Assembly: GCF_004770475.1 (NCBI RefSeq)
Contig: NZ_RQHK01000002.1
Span: 1,280,001-1,344,000 of the forward strand
DNA length: 64,000 nucleotides
Source of the DNA: Leptospira mtsangambouensis
Lineage (GTDB): Bacteria > Spirochaetota > Leptospiria > Leptospirales > Leptospiraceae
Reading direction: 5' to 3'
This document shows positions 40,565 to 48,812 of this stretch, in pieces; positions within the stretch are counted from its first letter, which is position 1, and every line of letters begins with the position of its first letter. Made by a program: the position numbers and the translations under genes. The notes under the pieces are model-generated. The model was not told the origin of the DNA. It searched no databases and was given only the letters and a program-made list of their open reading frames with translations.

Positions 40565-40915
40565 CTACAGAACTTTAAACGGTAGTAAACCGATAGATCT
40601 GGATTTTCTGATTTCACGAGCAAGGGCTCTTTGGTGTTTGCCACAAGTTCCAGTGATTCTTCTTGGAATGATTTTACCACGGTTGGTAACAAATCTTTCT
40701 AAGATGTCTACTCGTTTGTAATCAAGACCTGCAAGTAAGGCTTTGTCAGCACAGAACTTACATACTTTCTTTTTGTATTTTGCATTTTTACGACCGAATT
40801 TGCCTTCTCCGTCTTTACCACGGAAACCGCCTTTTTCGTCGTCTTCCATCCCGTCCATACTCTCGCGGGAATCTGTTCTTGTATCATCAATATTTGCTGT
40901 TTCGCTCATTGTCAT
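40565..40915 (-). CDS. rpsR: Ribosomal protein bS18 with zinc site and acidic N-terminal extension
   Basis: 116 aa, against about 75-90 usual. The core begins near residue 41 and has C52-x2-C55 (VCKFC), C91 and H94 ([14 protein letters not shown]), which is the zinc-binding (C+) form. Residues 1-40 form an extension that is acidic at first ([11 protein letters not shown]) and glycine-rich later, with no fold suggested. Start at 40915 or at the second ATG (40909). Between ssb and rplI as in other bacteria; S18 pairs with S6, encoded by rpsF here. Confidence 0.95.
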   Translation of the reverse strand: MTMSETANIDDTRTDSRESMDGMEDDEKGGFRGKDGEGKFGRKNAKYKKKVCKFCADKALLAGLDYKRVDILERFVTNRGKIIPRRITGTCGKHQRALAREIRKSRSIGLLPFKVL

Positions 40916-40921
40916 AACCTA

Positions 40922-41362
40922 TCAAAAAGGAATGTCGTCATCACCGGCTGGATAATCATCATAACCATTACTTACGCCGGAATCATAAGAATTGGAACTG
41001 TCAGAACGGTCTCCACCTGATCCACCACCTTGTCCTTGGCCGCCTAATAATTGTGCGGACTCGACATATACGCGGATTTTGGAGGCTTTTTTGCCTTCAG
41101 GAGTTTCCCAGGACTGTTGTTGAAGTCTGCCTTCAATCGCTACTTGTTTTCCTTTGCCAGCATATTGTTTTAATATGTCAGCGAGTCGGCCCCATGCCAC
41201 ACAGTCAAAATAATGAGTTTCCTCTTTTTTTTCACCGTTAGTCACATAAACTCTGTTATTCGCAATTGAAAAATTGACAACAGAACTTCCGTTCACCGAT
41301 TTAAATTCCGGATCACGGGTCATTCGACCGATTATAAGTACTTTGTTAAGATCGTTAGCCAT
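40922..41362 (-). CDS. ssb: Single-stranded DNA-binding protein
   Basis: 146 aa. OB-fold at 1-110 (LNKVLIIGRMTRDPEF, FDCVAWGRLADILKQYAGKGKQVAIEGRL), then a short Gly/Ser-rich linker and the conserved acidic tip DDDIPF that recruits RecO, PriA and other partners. The start lies inside the end of rpsF (8-nt overlap). Confidence 0.97.
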   Translation of the reverse strand: MANDLNKVLIIGRMTRDPEFKSVNGSSVVNFSIANNRVYVTNGEKKEETHYFDCVAWGRLADILKQYAGKGKQVAIEGRLQQQSWETPEGKKASKIRVYVESAQLLGGQGQGGGSGGDRSDSSNSYDSGVSNGYDDYPAGDDDIPF

Positions 41363-41630
41363 TTGCCCTGATTACTAGGGTTTTTAAGATGTTCGCATTG
41401 AGTTTAAACTCATGTTCAATCTTTGCTACTTCTGCGGGCGCGCCGGAACACTTGATGAGTGTAAAGTGACCTTGTTCGTCTTGTCCAACCGGATGCCAGA
41501 GTCTTTTAGAACCCCAGTCCTCTTCGCCTTGGATCGTGAAGTTGTATTTGGAGAGTAAGTCTTTGACTGCAGACTTCGTCTCTTCTACATTACCTTCACG
41601 AAGAATATTCGTGATTTCGTAGTTTCTCAT
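41355..41630 (-). CDS. rpsF: Ribosomal protein bS6
   Basis: 91 aa from ATG 41630, preceded by a strong TAGGAG site. The frame stays open upstream, but the family begins at MRNYEITNIL. Contains the typical beta-alpha-beta fold with GEEDWGSKRLWHPV. It is the first gene of the rpsF-ssb-rpsR-rplI-dnaB order and of the 14-gene minus run. A hairpin in its leader (41647-41672) may regulate the operon, since S6-S18 binds such leaders in other bacteria. Confidence 0.95.
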   Translation of the reverse strand: MRNYEITNILREGNVEETKSAVKDLLSKYNFTIQGEEDWGSKRLWHPVGQDEQGHFTLIKCSGAPAEVAKIEHEFKLNANILKTLVIRANG

Positions 41631-41646
41631 ATTTCTCCTATGGGTA

Positions 41647-41672
41647 TACCTACATAGAAACACTTGTAGGTA
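41647..41672 (-). promoter_or_regulatory. Hairpin in the rpsF leader
   Basis: Perfect 8-bp inverted repeat (TACCTACA / TGTAGGTA) with a 10-nt loop, 16 nt before the rpsF start and just upstream of its Shine-Dalgarno. The S6:S18 complex autoregulates rpsF operons by binding a leader hairpin in many bacteria. The known conserved CCG bulge is not obvious, so this may be a divergent form or unrelated. It could also serve the divergent gene at 41723 as an operator. Confidence 0.4.
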
Positions 41673-41722
41673 GAAGAATTTGTTAGTTTCCACTAAGGTT
41701 TTGCCAATAGGGACAGGGGTCA

Positions 41723-42505
41723 ATGGAATTTCTTCTTGGAGTTCCCAAACCCTTCCATTTCTATGGAATTTCTAACATTTTTATGGGTGAAAAATCAAAT
41801 TTTCCAGAAGTTTGGGGACTTGGCCTAGGCTTATTTTTAGCACTTTATGCTGGTTTTCTAAACCACATCACTCCCAAAGAACCTGCACTCGACAACCACT
41901 CTGGATTTGAATCAACCCTCCTCGGTCTCGAGATGGCAGAAACCCCCAAACAAGTCCAAGACCTAATTGGAATCCCAGATACCATCGACTTTTTCAACCT
42001 ATCCTCAGAATACCGAAAGGTTCACTATTTTGACTTTGGATTTATCTTTTGTTATTTGGCATTTTTAACGTATACCGGGCATTATGCGGGCAGAAAGGTG
42101 AGACCCATATTTTTAAAAATCTTTATGGGAATGGTTTTACTCCTTGTGATAGCGGGTTTTGCGGACTTAATCGAAAACATTTTAATCTTAAATGTTTTGG
42201 ATGCAAAAACAGCGGAAGAAATGGCACCTTCTCTTGAATATTTAAAGCCCACATCGCAGCTTAAATGGTTTTGTTTGTTTGGTTATGTGGCAATTGTTTC
42301 CGTTTACTTTTGGTTATACGAAAAAAGTTGGATATTACGAACGGCATCCGTTCTCTTTTTTACAGGATTTTTTCTGCAGTTGTTTTCGATTTACAAAACC
42401 AATTTGTTAGAACTCAGTTTTCCTTTTTTTGCCGTGGGTCTTACTTGCAGTTGGTTCCATTACGGTTTTAGTTTGGCCTTTAGTTCCTTATCCAAAAAAA
42501 CATAA
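41723..42505 (+). CDS. Hypothetical multi-TM membrane protein
   Basis: 260 aa from ATG 41723, preceded by GGACAGGGG; a second ATG at 41783 would give 240 aa. About 6 TM segments (EVWGLGLGLFLALYAGF; FGFIFCYLAFLTYT; FMGMVLLLVIAGFADL; LFGYVAIVSVYFWL; LFFTGFFLQLFS; FFAVGLTCSWF). No family recognised. Its last 46 nt overlap the convergent capA-like gene, so the two coding regions share their 3' ends on opposite strands. Divergent from rpsF. Confidence 0.7.
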   Translation: MEFLLGVPKPFHFYGISNIFMGEKSNFPEVWGLGLGLFLALYAGFLNHITPKEPALDNHSGFESTLLGLEMAETPKQVQDLIGIPDTIDFFNLSSEYRKVHYFDFGFIFCYLAFLTYTGHYAGRKVRPIFLKIFMGMVLLLVIAGFADLIENILILNVLDAKTAEEMAPSLEYLKPTSQLKWFCLFGYVAIVSVYFWLYEKSWILRTASVLFFTGFFLQLFSIYKTNLLELSFPFFAVGLTCSWFHYGFSLAFSSLSKKT

Positions 42506-43608
42506 CCCCTACCTCCAGAAATCACAAGATCAGTTCCGAGTTGTTTACAAAGGATCGCATACTCTTTCAAAAAACTTTCCGCCTCTTTTGGACCTAAAGG
42601 AAAAAAATAATGATCCCCCGGAAGCGATTGGTGTTTTCCAAAAACAGGAACCACTTCCACAAACAAAAGTTTGTCGCCATCAAAATGCAAAACCACAGAG
42701 ATGTTGTGTTTTAAATATTGGTTTTTTGATCCAAAGAAAAAGTTTCCAAGCGAATAAACCACCACACCTTTTGGAAATACTTCAATCCCTTGTGGGACAT
42801 GAGGATGGTGTCCAATGATCACCTGATATCCAGCACCTACCAAATATTTGGCGGCGTTCCGCTCCGTATCCATTGGAAGAGGATTATATTCAACACCCCA
42901 ATGAACGGAGAGAATGTTTACTTGGTTTGTTTTTGTTTTTTTAACCAAACGTTCCGCCACTCCCACTCGAAAGTATGCTGCCCCCGGAGATTTGGTTCCC
43001 GAAAACAACCTCGTTTCACCTGTATCAGAAAAAGAAAAAATCCGATATTCAGTATTTTGTTTGGAAACAGTAATGGGAACCAAAGCCTCATCAGTGTTTT
43101 TCCCAGCACCTGTATGACGGATTCCAAATTCATCTAACAATTCTAAGGTATCATATAATCCGTTTTCACCGAAGTCCATGGTATGGTTGTTTCCAAGAAA
43201 AACTCCGTCTATCCCAAGCATTCTCAAAACCGTTAAATCTCTTCTTTCGCCAAAAAACACATAGGATTTCCGTTGGTCTGCGGAAGGTGTTTTATGAAGG
43301 ATTGGAGTTTCTAAATTGAGAAAACGGAAATCAAAAAGAGTAAGATAACTGGAAAAACTGCGGAAGGGGAAATATGGATCCTCACTTCGCATTGAATCCC
43401 TCACCCCCCAATTGAACATCACATCTCCACCAAACCATAATTTGGTGGATTTTGGATATTGGATGGTCTCTCCTGTTTCTGTTCGAAAATGGTAAAGGTT
43501 CTGAATGGGTAAATCCAGTTTTGGCTCTACCGATTCAGGAATATCTGCTCCCAATAAAAAAAATGGTAAAACAAAAACAAAGGCTAAACAAATACGAAAT
43601 AGATTCAT
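42460..43608 (-). CDS. CapA-family metallophosphatase-like protein, exported
   Basis: 382 aa with a signal peptide (FVFVLPFFLLGA). The PGA_cap/CapA domain shows all usual motifs: WFGGDVMFN, FLNLETPIL, GVFLGNNHTMDFG, SVHWGVEYNPLP, VIIGHHPHVPQG and VVYSLGNFFFG, so the calcineurin-like metal site is likely intact. CapA proteins work in polyglutamate capsule synthesis, but in species without capB/C (none here) the substrate is unknown. Third gene of the TPR-lipoprotein-CapA unit; it begins directly after the lipoprotein stop (43609/43608). Confidence 0.9.
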   Translation of the reverse strand: MNLFRICLAFVFVLPFFLLGADIPESVEPKLDLPIQNLYHFRTETGETIQYPKSTKLWFGGDVMFNWGVRDSMRSEDPYFPFRSFSSYLTLFDFRFLNLETPILHKTPSADQRKSYVFFGERRDLTVLRMLGIDGVFLGNNHTMDFGENGLYDTLELLDEFGIRHTGAGKNTDEALVPITVSKQNTEYRIFSFSDTGETRLFSGTKSPGAAYFRVGVAERLVKKTKTNQVNILSVHWGVEYNPLPMDTERNAAKYLVGAGYQVIIGHHPHVPQGIEVFPKGVVVYSLGNFFFGSKNQYLKHNISVVLHFDGDKLLFVEVVPVFGKHQSLPGDHYFFPLGPKEAESFLKEYAILCKQLGTDLVISGGRGYVFLDKELKAKLKP

Positions 43609-44397
43609 TTAAAATCGGAATACGTTTGGAGGCACTTCCGTGATTTGTGATTTTTTGAGTTTTATTTGGATGAGAACATTTTCCTTTTCTGTATCCAAAC
43701 TAATGACTTTGGTGATAATTTCCTTTGGAGGATGAATTTGTTCTGGTTTGGTTTTCACAAGGGCAATCGCTTTTAACCCACGTTTGGCACTAGCAAGTTC
43801 CAACCGGTCCAATTTCCCCGCTTTAAAAAAATACTCATACTCTCCATCGGCTTTGGATAGAGCAATCCTTGTTTCATTTGTATTGAATTTTGCCTTGGGA
43901 CTTTGGATTTCACCTATGTATGCGCCTGTCAAATACTCATAAATCACTGGGAAAGGGATCGCAAATTTTTTACCCGTATTTGGATCTTGGATGAGGATGT
44001 CTCCCATCGGCAAAGTTTGGATTTCCTTTGTACTCGTTGGTTTGATTTGGATTTGGTTTGGGTCTGCAATGAGTTCAGTAAAAACCATTCCAAAAAAACT
44101 ATCCATGAGTTGGATTTTGATTTGTTTGGAATCTTTAGAAAAATATAGTTTCCCGTCCAAAGATACATTGTCTTTTTTCGGAACAAAGGTTTGGATCTGC
44201 ATCGAAAACTCAGATTTAAAACTTTGGAATTCGGTTTGTTTTTCTAAAATTTCTTTGAGTAAGGTTTTGGATTCTCCATCTTTCGCTGAAATGTATTTTT
44301 CTTTGTCTCGTCCGATGAAATTAGGATCCTCTACTTCTGCAGACTGACAAGAGATGATCAAAAATAAAACGCTAAGGAGGATGGTATTTCCTTTCAT
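43609..44397 (-). CDS. Lipoprotein, possibly LolA/LolB-like
   Basis: 262 aa. Lipoprotein signal with Cys17 (LFLIISC-QS). The mature part starts with a helix (KTLLKEILEKQTEFQSFKSEFSM) followed by beta strands (FSMQIQTFVP, LDGKLYFSKDSKQIKIQLM, MVFTELIADPNQIQIKP). This strand pattern recalls LolA/LolB or DUF4292 lipoproteins, which have a half-barrel that binds lipid. Weak inference from pattern. Overlaps the TPR gene by 4 nt. Confidence 0.65.
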   Translation of the reverse strand: MKGNTILLSVLFLIISCQSAEVEDPNFIGRDKEKYISAKDGESKTLLKEILEKQTEFQSFKSEFSMQIQTFVPKKDNVSLDGKLYFSKDSKQIKIQLMDSFFGMVFTELIADPNQIQIKPTSTKEIQTLPMGDILIQDPNTGKKFAIPFPVIYEYLTGAYIGEIQSPKAKFNTNETRIALSKADGEYEYFFKAGKLDRLELASAKRGLKAIALVKTKPEQIHPPKEIITKVISLDTEKENVLIQIKLKKSQITEVPPNVFRF

Positions 44398-46394
44398 TCC
44401 GAAATTTCCTTTTGTACTTTTTTAATTTTTGCGATTAAGTCTTTGTTTGGCTCTGATTTTGATTTTGATTCTGAAAGTTTAAAAAACTGAAGTGCATTGA
44501 CTGGATCCTTTTTGGCCAAATACACATCGCCCAAATGTTCATAAATCACGGGATCTTCAAATCCTCGCTCCAATGCCAATGAAGCAGCAAAATTCAAATG
44601 GAGTAATGCACGATTAAAATCTTTTTTCCGAAACAATACCCAACCCAAACTATCTTGGTAAGCAGGATTGTCTGGTTCCAAAGACACTGCTTGGCTTAAA
44701 AGTTTATTTGCTTCTTCGGGATTGATGTCTTTTTCTGCATACAGATATCCCAAATAATTCATTGCATTCGAAGCATTGGGATTGAGTGTAAGTGTAGTTT
44801 TTAAATCCGTTTCCACTTCACTAAACTTTTTTAATTTATCAAAAGCTGTGGCGCGGTAAAAATAATAATTATAATTATTTGGATCTAGTTTGATGGCATC
44901 CGTAAAATCTTGTACACTTTCTTTGTATTTTGCCAACTGGAAGTAGGCAAGACCTCTCAAATATAAATGAGTGGGAGTGGGATTTTCTTTGATTGTTTCA
45001 GATAAAACAGAAACAGAAAGAGATTCTTTTTTTAAGTTCCCCTGTAAGTAAAGATAAGCCAACCGAAACCGCAACCGAAACTTTTTATCGGTTTGTTCTG
45101 TAAGCGTAAGAGCTTCTTTGGTCGACTTGACCGCATGGTTCCACAATCCAATCATTTCTTGGCAGGATGAAATTTTTTCAAAATATAAAGATTTTTCTTC
45201 GTTGGCATTTTCCTTTGTTTCAATTCGGGAAAGGCCTTTTCGTAATATTTTTTCTGCAGTAAGGTATTGTCTATACTCGAATGCATATTGGGCTGTGTCC
45301 GCATTCAATACTTCGTATTCGGGAATATTTTCTTTTTCGGCCAATTCCAAAAGAGCAATCCGTGGAGATAACCTTCCTGGATTTTCTTGGATATAAGTCT
45401 TTAGTTTTGTTTCTAATCCAAGTTTTGATCCCGAAATCAATCGATCCAACAAATAGACAATTCCCTCTTTGGGAATTTTTTTCTCCTTTTTTAAGGTCGC
45501 AAAATAAATGGGTGCTGTGTCCCGAGAATCCATAAAATAAATTTCTGCGAGCATATGAGAGGCATCAATGTCTCTGGGATTTTTTTCTCGAATTTGTTCC
45601 AGGTAAGTTCGGCAATTTTTAAAATCACCTAACACAAAATAAATTTGTGCCAAACGAAACAAAACTTCCATATCATTTTTATAAACATTTGTATATTCGC
45701 TATAACGTTTGATGGAAATTTTTGGATGGTCTAATTTATAATTTAGTTCGCCCAGAGCTTTTGCTGTGAGGTATTTGTATTTGGAATGGTTATCTCTTCT
45801 TTCTATGACAAAGGAAAGAGCAGTGTAGTATAAAATAGACTGGTTCCAAAGTTTTCTTTCGAAATTCAAATTTCCGAGTAAATACAAAAAGTCAGGATCA
45901 TTTGGAAACTTGTGGAGGGAATTTTCCAAAACTTCTGATGCCTTTGCTAGTTCTCCTTGTCGAATCCGAATCCTTGTTTGCAAAAGGACCAGGTCTTTCG
46001 ATACTTCCGGTGATTTGCCAATGGATTTTTCTGACCATTCCCAAGCCTGGTCCAAAACTCCTAGTTCCAAATAATTCAAAGCTAATGTTTCCGAACTAAG
46101 AGCACTTGGTTCTTTGCCCACTTCCAACAAACACTTGTGGTAAGAATCCAGAAAAGAAACAGAACGTTCAAAGGAAAGTTTGGATTCTTCTGTTTTGCGC
46201 CTTTGGGCTGCCTGAAACCCATCTACCTGTTCTCTTAGAGCCCGAGAGAGGAGAAACTCTGATGGTACTCCAGGATCTAACGTAGAACATTCTTTGGTTC
46301 TTGCCCCAGGTTCGGTGGCAATCAAAGAAAGTGATAGAAAACATAAGAAAACAAAGAGGAAGGGACGGTTTAAAGTTTTAATTGCTTGAAACAT
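44394..46394 (-). CDS. Large secreted TPR-repeat protein
   Basis: 666 aa. Signal peptide (FLFVFLCFLSLSLIA, cleavage before TEPG). Many TPR units across the protein; the clearest are the C-terminal ones (YLRGLAYFQLAKYKESVQDF, YYFYRATAFDKLKKFSEVE, AYQDSLGWVLFRKKDFNRAL, YEHLGDVYLAKKDPVNALQF). Probably a periplasmic scaffold. It starts the operon with the lipoprotein and CapA-like genes. Its first 13 bases overlap the opposite-strand gene if that uses its TTG at 46382. Confidence 0.88.
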   Translation of the reverse strand: MFQAIKTLNRPFLFVFLCFLSLSLIATEPGARTKECSTLDPGVPSEFLLSRALREQVDGFQAAQRRKTEESKLSFERSVSFLDSYHKCLLEVGKEPSALSSETLALNYLELGVLDQAWEWSEKSIGKSPEVSKDLVLLQTRIRIRQGELAKASEVLENSLHKFPNDPDFLYLLGNLNFERKLWNQSILYYTALSFVIERRDNHSKYKYLTAKALGELNYKLDHPKISIKRYSEYTNVYKNDMEVLFRLAQIYFVLGDFKNCRTYLEQIREKNPRDIDASHMLAEIYFMDSRDTAPIYFATLKKEKKIPKEGIVYLLDRLISGSKLGLETKLKTYIQENPGRLSPRIALLELAEKENIPEYEVLNADTAQYAFEYRQYLTAEKILRKGLSRIETKENANEEKSLYFEKISSCQEMIGLWNHAVKSTKEALTLTEQTDKKFRLRFRLAYLYLQGNLKKESLSVSVLSETIKENPTPTHLYLRGLAYFQLAKYKESVQDFTDAIKLDPNNYNYYFYRATAFDKLKKFSEVETDLKTTLTLNPNASNAMNYLGYLYAEKDINPEEANKLLSQAVSLEPDNPAYQDSLGWVLFRKKDFNRALLHLNFAASLALERGFEDPVIYEHLGDVYLAKKDPVNALQFFKLSESKSKSEPNKDLIAKIKKVQKEISE

Positions 46395-47689
46395 TAGTAG
46401 ATTCCGGCAACGATCGGGAACAGGGACAATCCTTGAACCAGATCTTCCGAGAAAATTTAAAATACATCCTGGCCGTTCTCATCGTGTGGGCAATCACTTT
46501 CCCATGGATTCTGAGAAACAAGGACACCATCCTTGCCAAATTCACCCTCGCCTACAATTCGTTTTTTGGTTATCCCAATCCCCGGATTGCGCACCAACTC
46601 ATCGCCAAAGGGGATGCAGTCCTTGAAGGTAGAAAAGAGGGAGGAACGGACATCCTTCAAACCATAGGCCAGTTCTTTAGTTCGGAAGAAAATACCAAAG
46701 GCAGCATTTTGCCTTTGGATTTGGCTCTCATGGAAAAAGCCTGTTTGTATTTCCGAAGCAAAGAACATGTGGAAGATCATTTTTTAGAGCTCACCTGGAG
46801 AGAAAAAGCCAAAGATTGGGGTTCTCCCCTCTTCCTAAGAATGGCACCCCAAGGAGAACTCACCCTGGGACCCAATCCCAAAGACTATTGGAATTCTCAT
46901 ATTGAAGCGGTTTTGACAGCACTTGACTACTACAAACGAGCGTTACGTTTTTCAGGACCAGAACTCCTTGCCCCTAAAAAAATAGAATCTGTTGCTTGGG
47001 CAAGTTGTCGTCCAAGTGAAATTCTACTCGGTTACAAAACACATATGCTGGAAACAGAAAGTTTTGTCTTAAAAAAATTAACCGAATTAGAAAAAGTCCC
47101 AAGTGGACTGAGTGCCGTACAAAAAAGAACTGTGGTTTTATCTTCCATCAAACGCAGCGATTTTTCAGAAGTTTCTGCAAACGATTATTTAGAATCACTT
47201 CTCAGACAAATTTTACTAACAGGAATGAAAAACTTTTCACCCAGAGAAATGGATGATATATATGAAAGGATCATTTACTTTGTTGGGGCCGATGAAAGGG
47301 AGTATTTAAAATTTAAATTCCGACGGGCTGAATTATTTTTTCAACTTGGTTCGGAAGAAGAATCCTATTACAAACGTGCGGCAATTGAATTCAAAGAAGC
47401 TGCCAATATCCAACTTGCTTCAGAAATTGAAGATATCAATGTTCCAGCACTTCTCGTTCATGAATTTGAATCGAAAATGAAAGAAGCGGAATCTTATCAC
47501 AAACTCAAAGAAAATTCCAAAAGTTTAACGATCCTTGATGCCTTAAAACCAAAACTCCGAAATGTCGATGAACGAAGTGTAGGTGGAAAAAAAGACGATA
47601 TTCTAAAGTCATATCATAATTTAACTAGATCCGTCCTTCGCAAACTGGGTCGCTACGAAGAAGCAGATGAAATCCCCTTTAACGAATGA
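46382..47689 (+). CDS. Single-TM protein heading the CHAT/sigma operon
   Basis: 435 aa if TTG 46382 is used; a second TTG at 46433, preceded by GGGACA, gives 418 aa and avoids overlap with the divergent TPR gene. One TM (ILAVLIVWAITFPWIL), then a long helical, TPR-like C-terminal part (for example YYKRAAIEFKEAANIQLASEI and YHKLKENSKSLTILDALKPK). First gene of a six-gene group: it overlaps the cysteine desulfurase by 23 nt. No family recognised; the helical repeats suggest a membrane-anchored scaffold. Confidence 0.7.
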   Translation: MLETLVDSGNDREQGQSLNQIFRENLKYILAVLIVWAITFPWILRNKDTILAKFTLAYNSFFGYPNPRIAHQLIAKGDAVLEGRKEGGTDILQTIGQFFSSEENTKGSILPLDLALMEKACLYFRSKEHVEDHFLELTWREKAKDWGSPLFLRMAPQGELTLGPNPKDYWNSHIEAVLTALDYYKRALRFSGPELLAPKKIESVAWASCRPSEILLGYKTHMLETESFVLKKLTELEKVPSGLSAVQKRTVVLSSIKRSDFSEVSANDYLESLLRQILLTGMKNFSPREMDDIYERIIYFVGADEREYLKFKFRRAELFFQLGSEEESYYKRAAIEFKEAANIQLASEIEDINVPALLVHEFESKMKEAESYHKLKENSKSLTILDALKPKLRNVDERSVGGKKDDILKSYHNLTRSVLRKLGRYEEADEIPFNE

Positions 47690-48812
47690 CATAAAATATT
47701 TTGATTACAATGCCACACACCCACCTTTTGCAGAAATTTTGGAATCCTGTTTGGCAACGTATCTCTCAGAGTTTTACAATCCATCTGGGATCACCAGGTA
47801 TTCCTTAAAAAACCAAGGAAAAATCGAACAAACAAGAAAGTATTTAGTTACCCTAACGGGAGGTCATGAAAAACAATTTGTTTTTTCGGCCACAGGAACA
47901 GAAGCAAACTATTTACTCATCCAAAGTCTACGTGTTTTGTATCCCAACTTAGATTCCTTAATTGTTTCTCCTTTCGAACATTCAAGTATGTATGCTGCCT
48001 TAGAATCATATGGTTTTAGCGCTGACTTAATCAAAACTGAAAAATCAGGAATCATTGACATCCAAAATTTGGAAAAAAAATTAAAAGAAAATCCAAGGCC
48101 TGTAGTTTGTCTTTATGCAGGAAACGAAACTGGGGTCATCCAACCAGCAGATGAAATTTCAAAACTCACCAAAAAATATGGACAACTTTTTTATAGTGAT
48201 TTAATGCAAGGTTTTTGCAAAGTTTACCTCAACTTTTCATTGTTTGATGGTTATACATTTTCTGGTCATAAAATTGGTGCGGGGATGGGTGCCGCTGTTA
48301 CCTATTTACCAAATGCAGATACAAACTTTCGTGTGTTTGGTGGCGGAAACCAAGAAAATGATCACAGAGCTGGAACAGAAAATACATTTGCCATCGAATG
48401 TTTAAACAAAGTTTCAAAATTTCAATTGGAACATTTAGATGAAAAAAACAAACGGCTTCAGTTATTTCAATCTATGATCGAAACTTCTTTAGAGGAAATG
48501 GGTTGTATCATCATTGCAAAAAACTCAAAACGACTTCCGAATACAACCTTTCTCATTTTACCCATCCAAGCCGTAGATTTCTTTTTATTAGGAATGGAAG
48601 AAAAAGGAATTTTAGTTTCTACGGGAAGTTCTTGTAAATCCCGAGCAAGAGAAGCCTCAAAATCACTTCTTCATATGGGTTACACAGAAGAGGAAGCCTT
48701 ACGTTGTATTCGTATCTCCACTGGATATTTTACAACTAAAGAAGAAGTAGAACAGTTGTTATCAAGAGCAAAGGAATTAATCCAGAAATTCCAATCCATT
48801 GAAATCTCATGA
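47667..48812 (+). CDS. Cysteine desulfurase-like aminotransferase (class V)
   Basis: 381 aa. PLP fold type I: YFDYNATHPP start, EH in SPFEHSSM, Asp in FYSDLMQGF, PLP lysine in SGHKIGAGMG, GGGNQENDHRAGTEN, and the catalytic Cys in STGSSCKSRAREASKSLLHMG. The residue after SGHK differs from the usual GP(K/R)G motif and the Cys loop is compact. It should release sulfur from cysteine, or act on another amino acid. No isc or suf genes are near, and its place in a protease/sigma operon is unusual. Overlaps both neighbours (23 nt and 4 nt). Confidence 0.87.
   Translation: MKSPLTNDIKYFDYNATHPPFAEILESCLATYLSEFYNPSGITRYSLKNQGKIEQTRKYLVTLTGGHEKQFVFSATGTEANYLLIQSLRVLYPNLDSLIVSPFEHSSMYAALESYGFSADLIKTEKSGIIDIQNLEKKLKENPRPVVCLYAGNETGVIQPADEISKLTKKYGQLFYSDLMQGFCKVYLNFSLFDGYTFSGHKIGAGMGAAVTYLPNADTNFRVFGGGNQENDHRAGTENTFAIECLNKVSKFQLEHLDEKNKRLQLFQSMIETSLEEMGCIIIAKNSKRLPNTTFLILPIQAVDFFLLGMEEKGILVSTGSSCKSRAREASKSLLHMGYTEEEALRCIRISTGYFTTKEEVEQLLSRAKELIQKFQSIEIS

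Noticed and set aside
46382..46394. Head-to-head overlap of the TPR gene and the 435-aa gene
   Set aside because: The second TTG at 46433 with GGGACA gives a simpler layout, so overlap may be only apparent; not reported as a finding.
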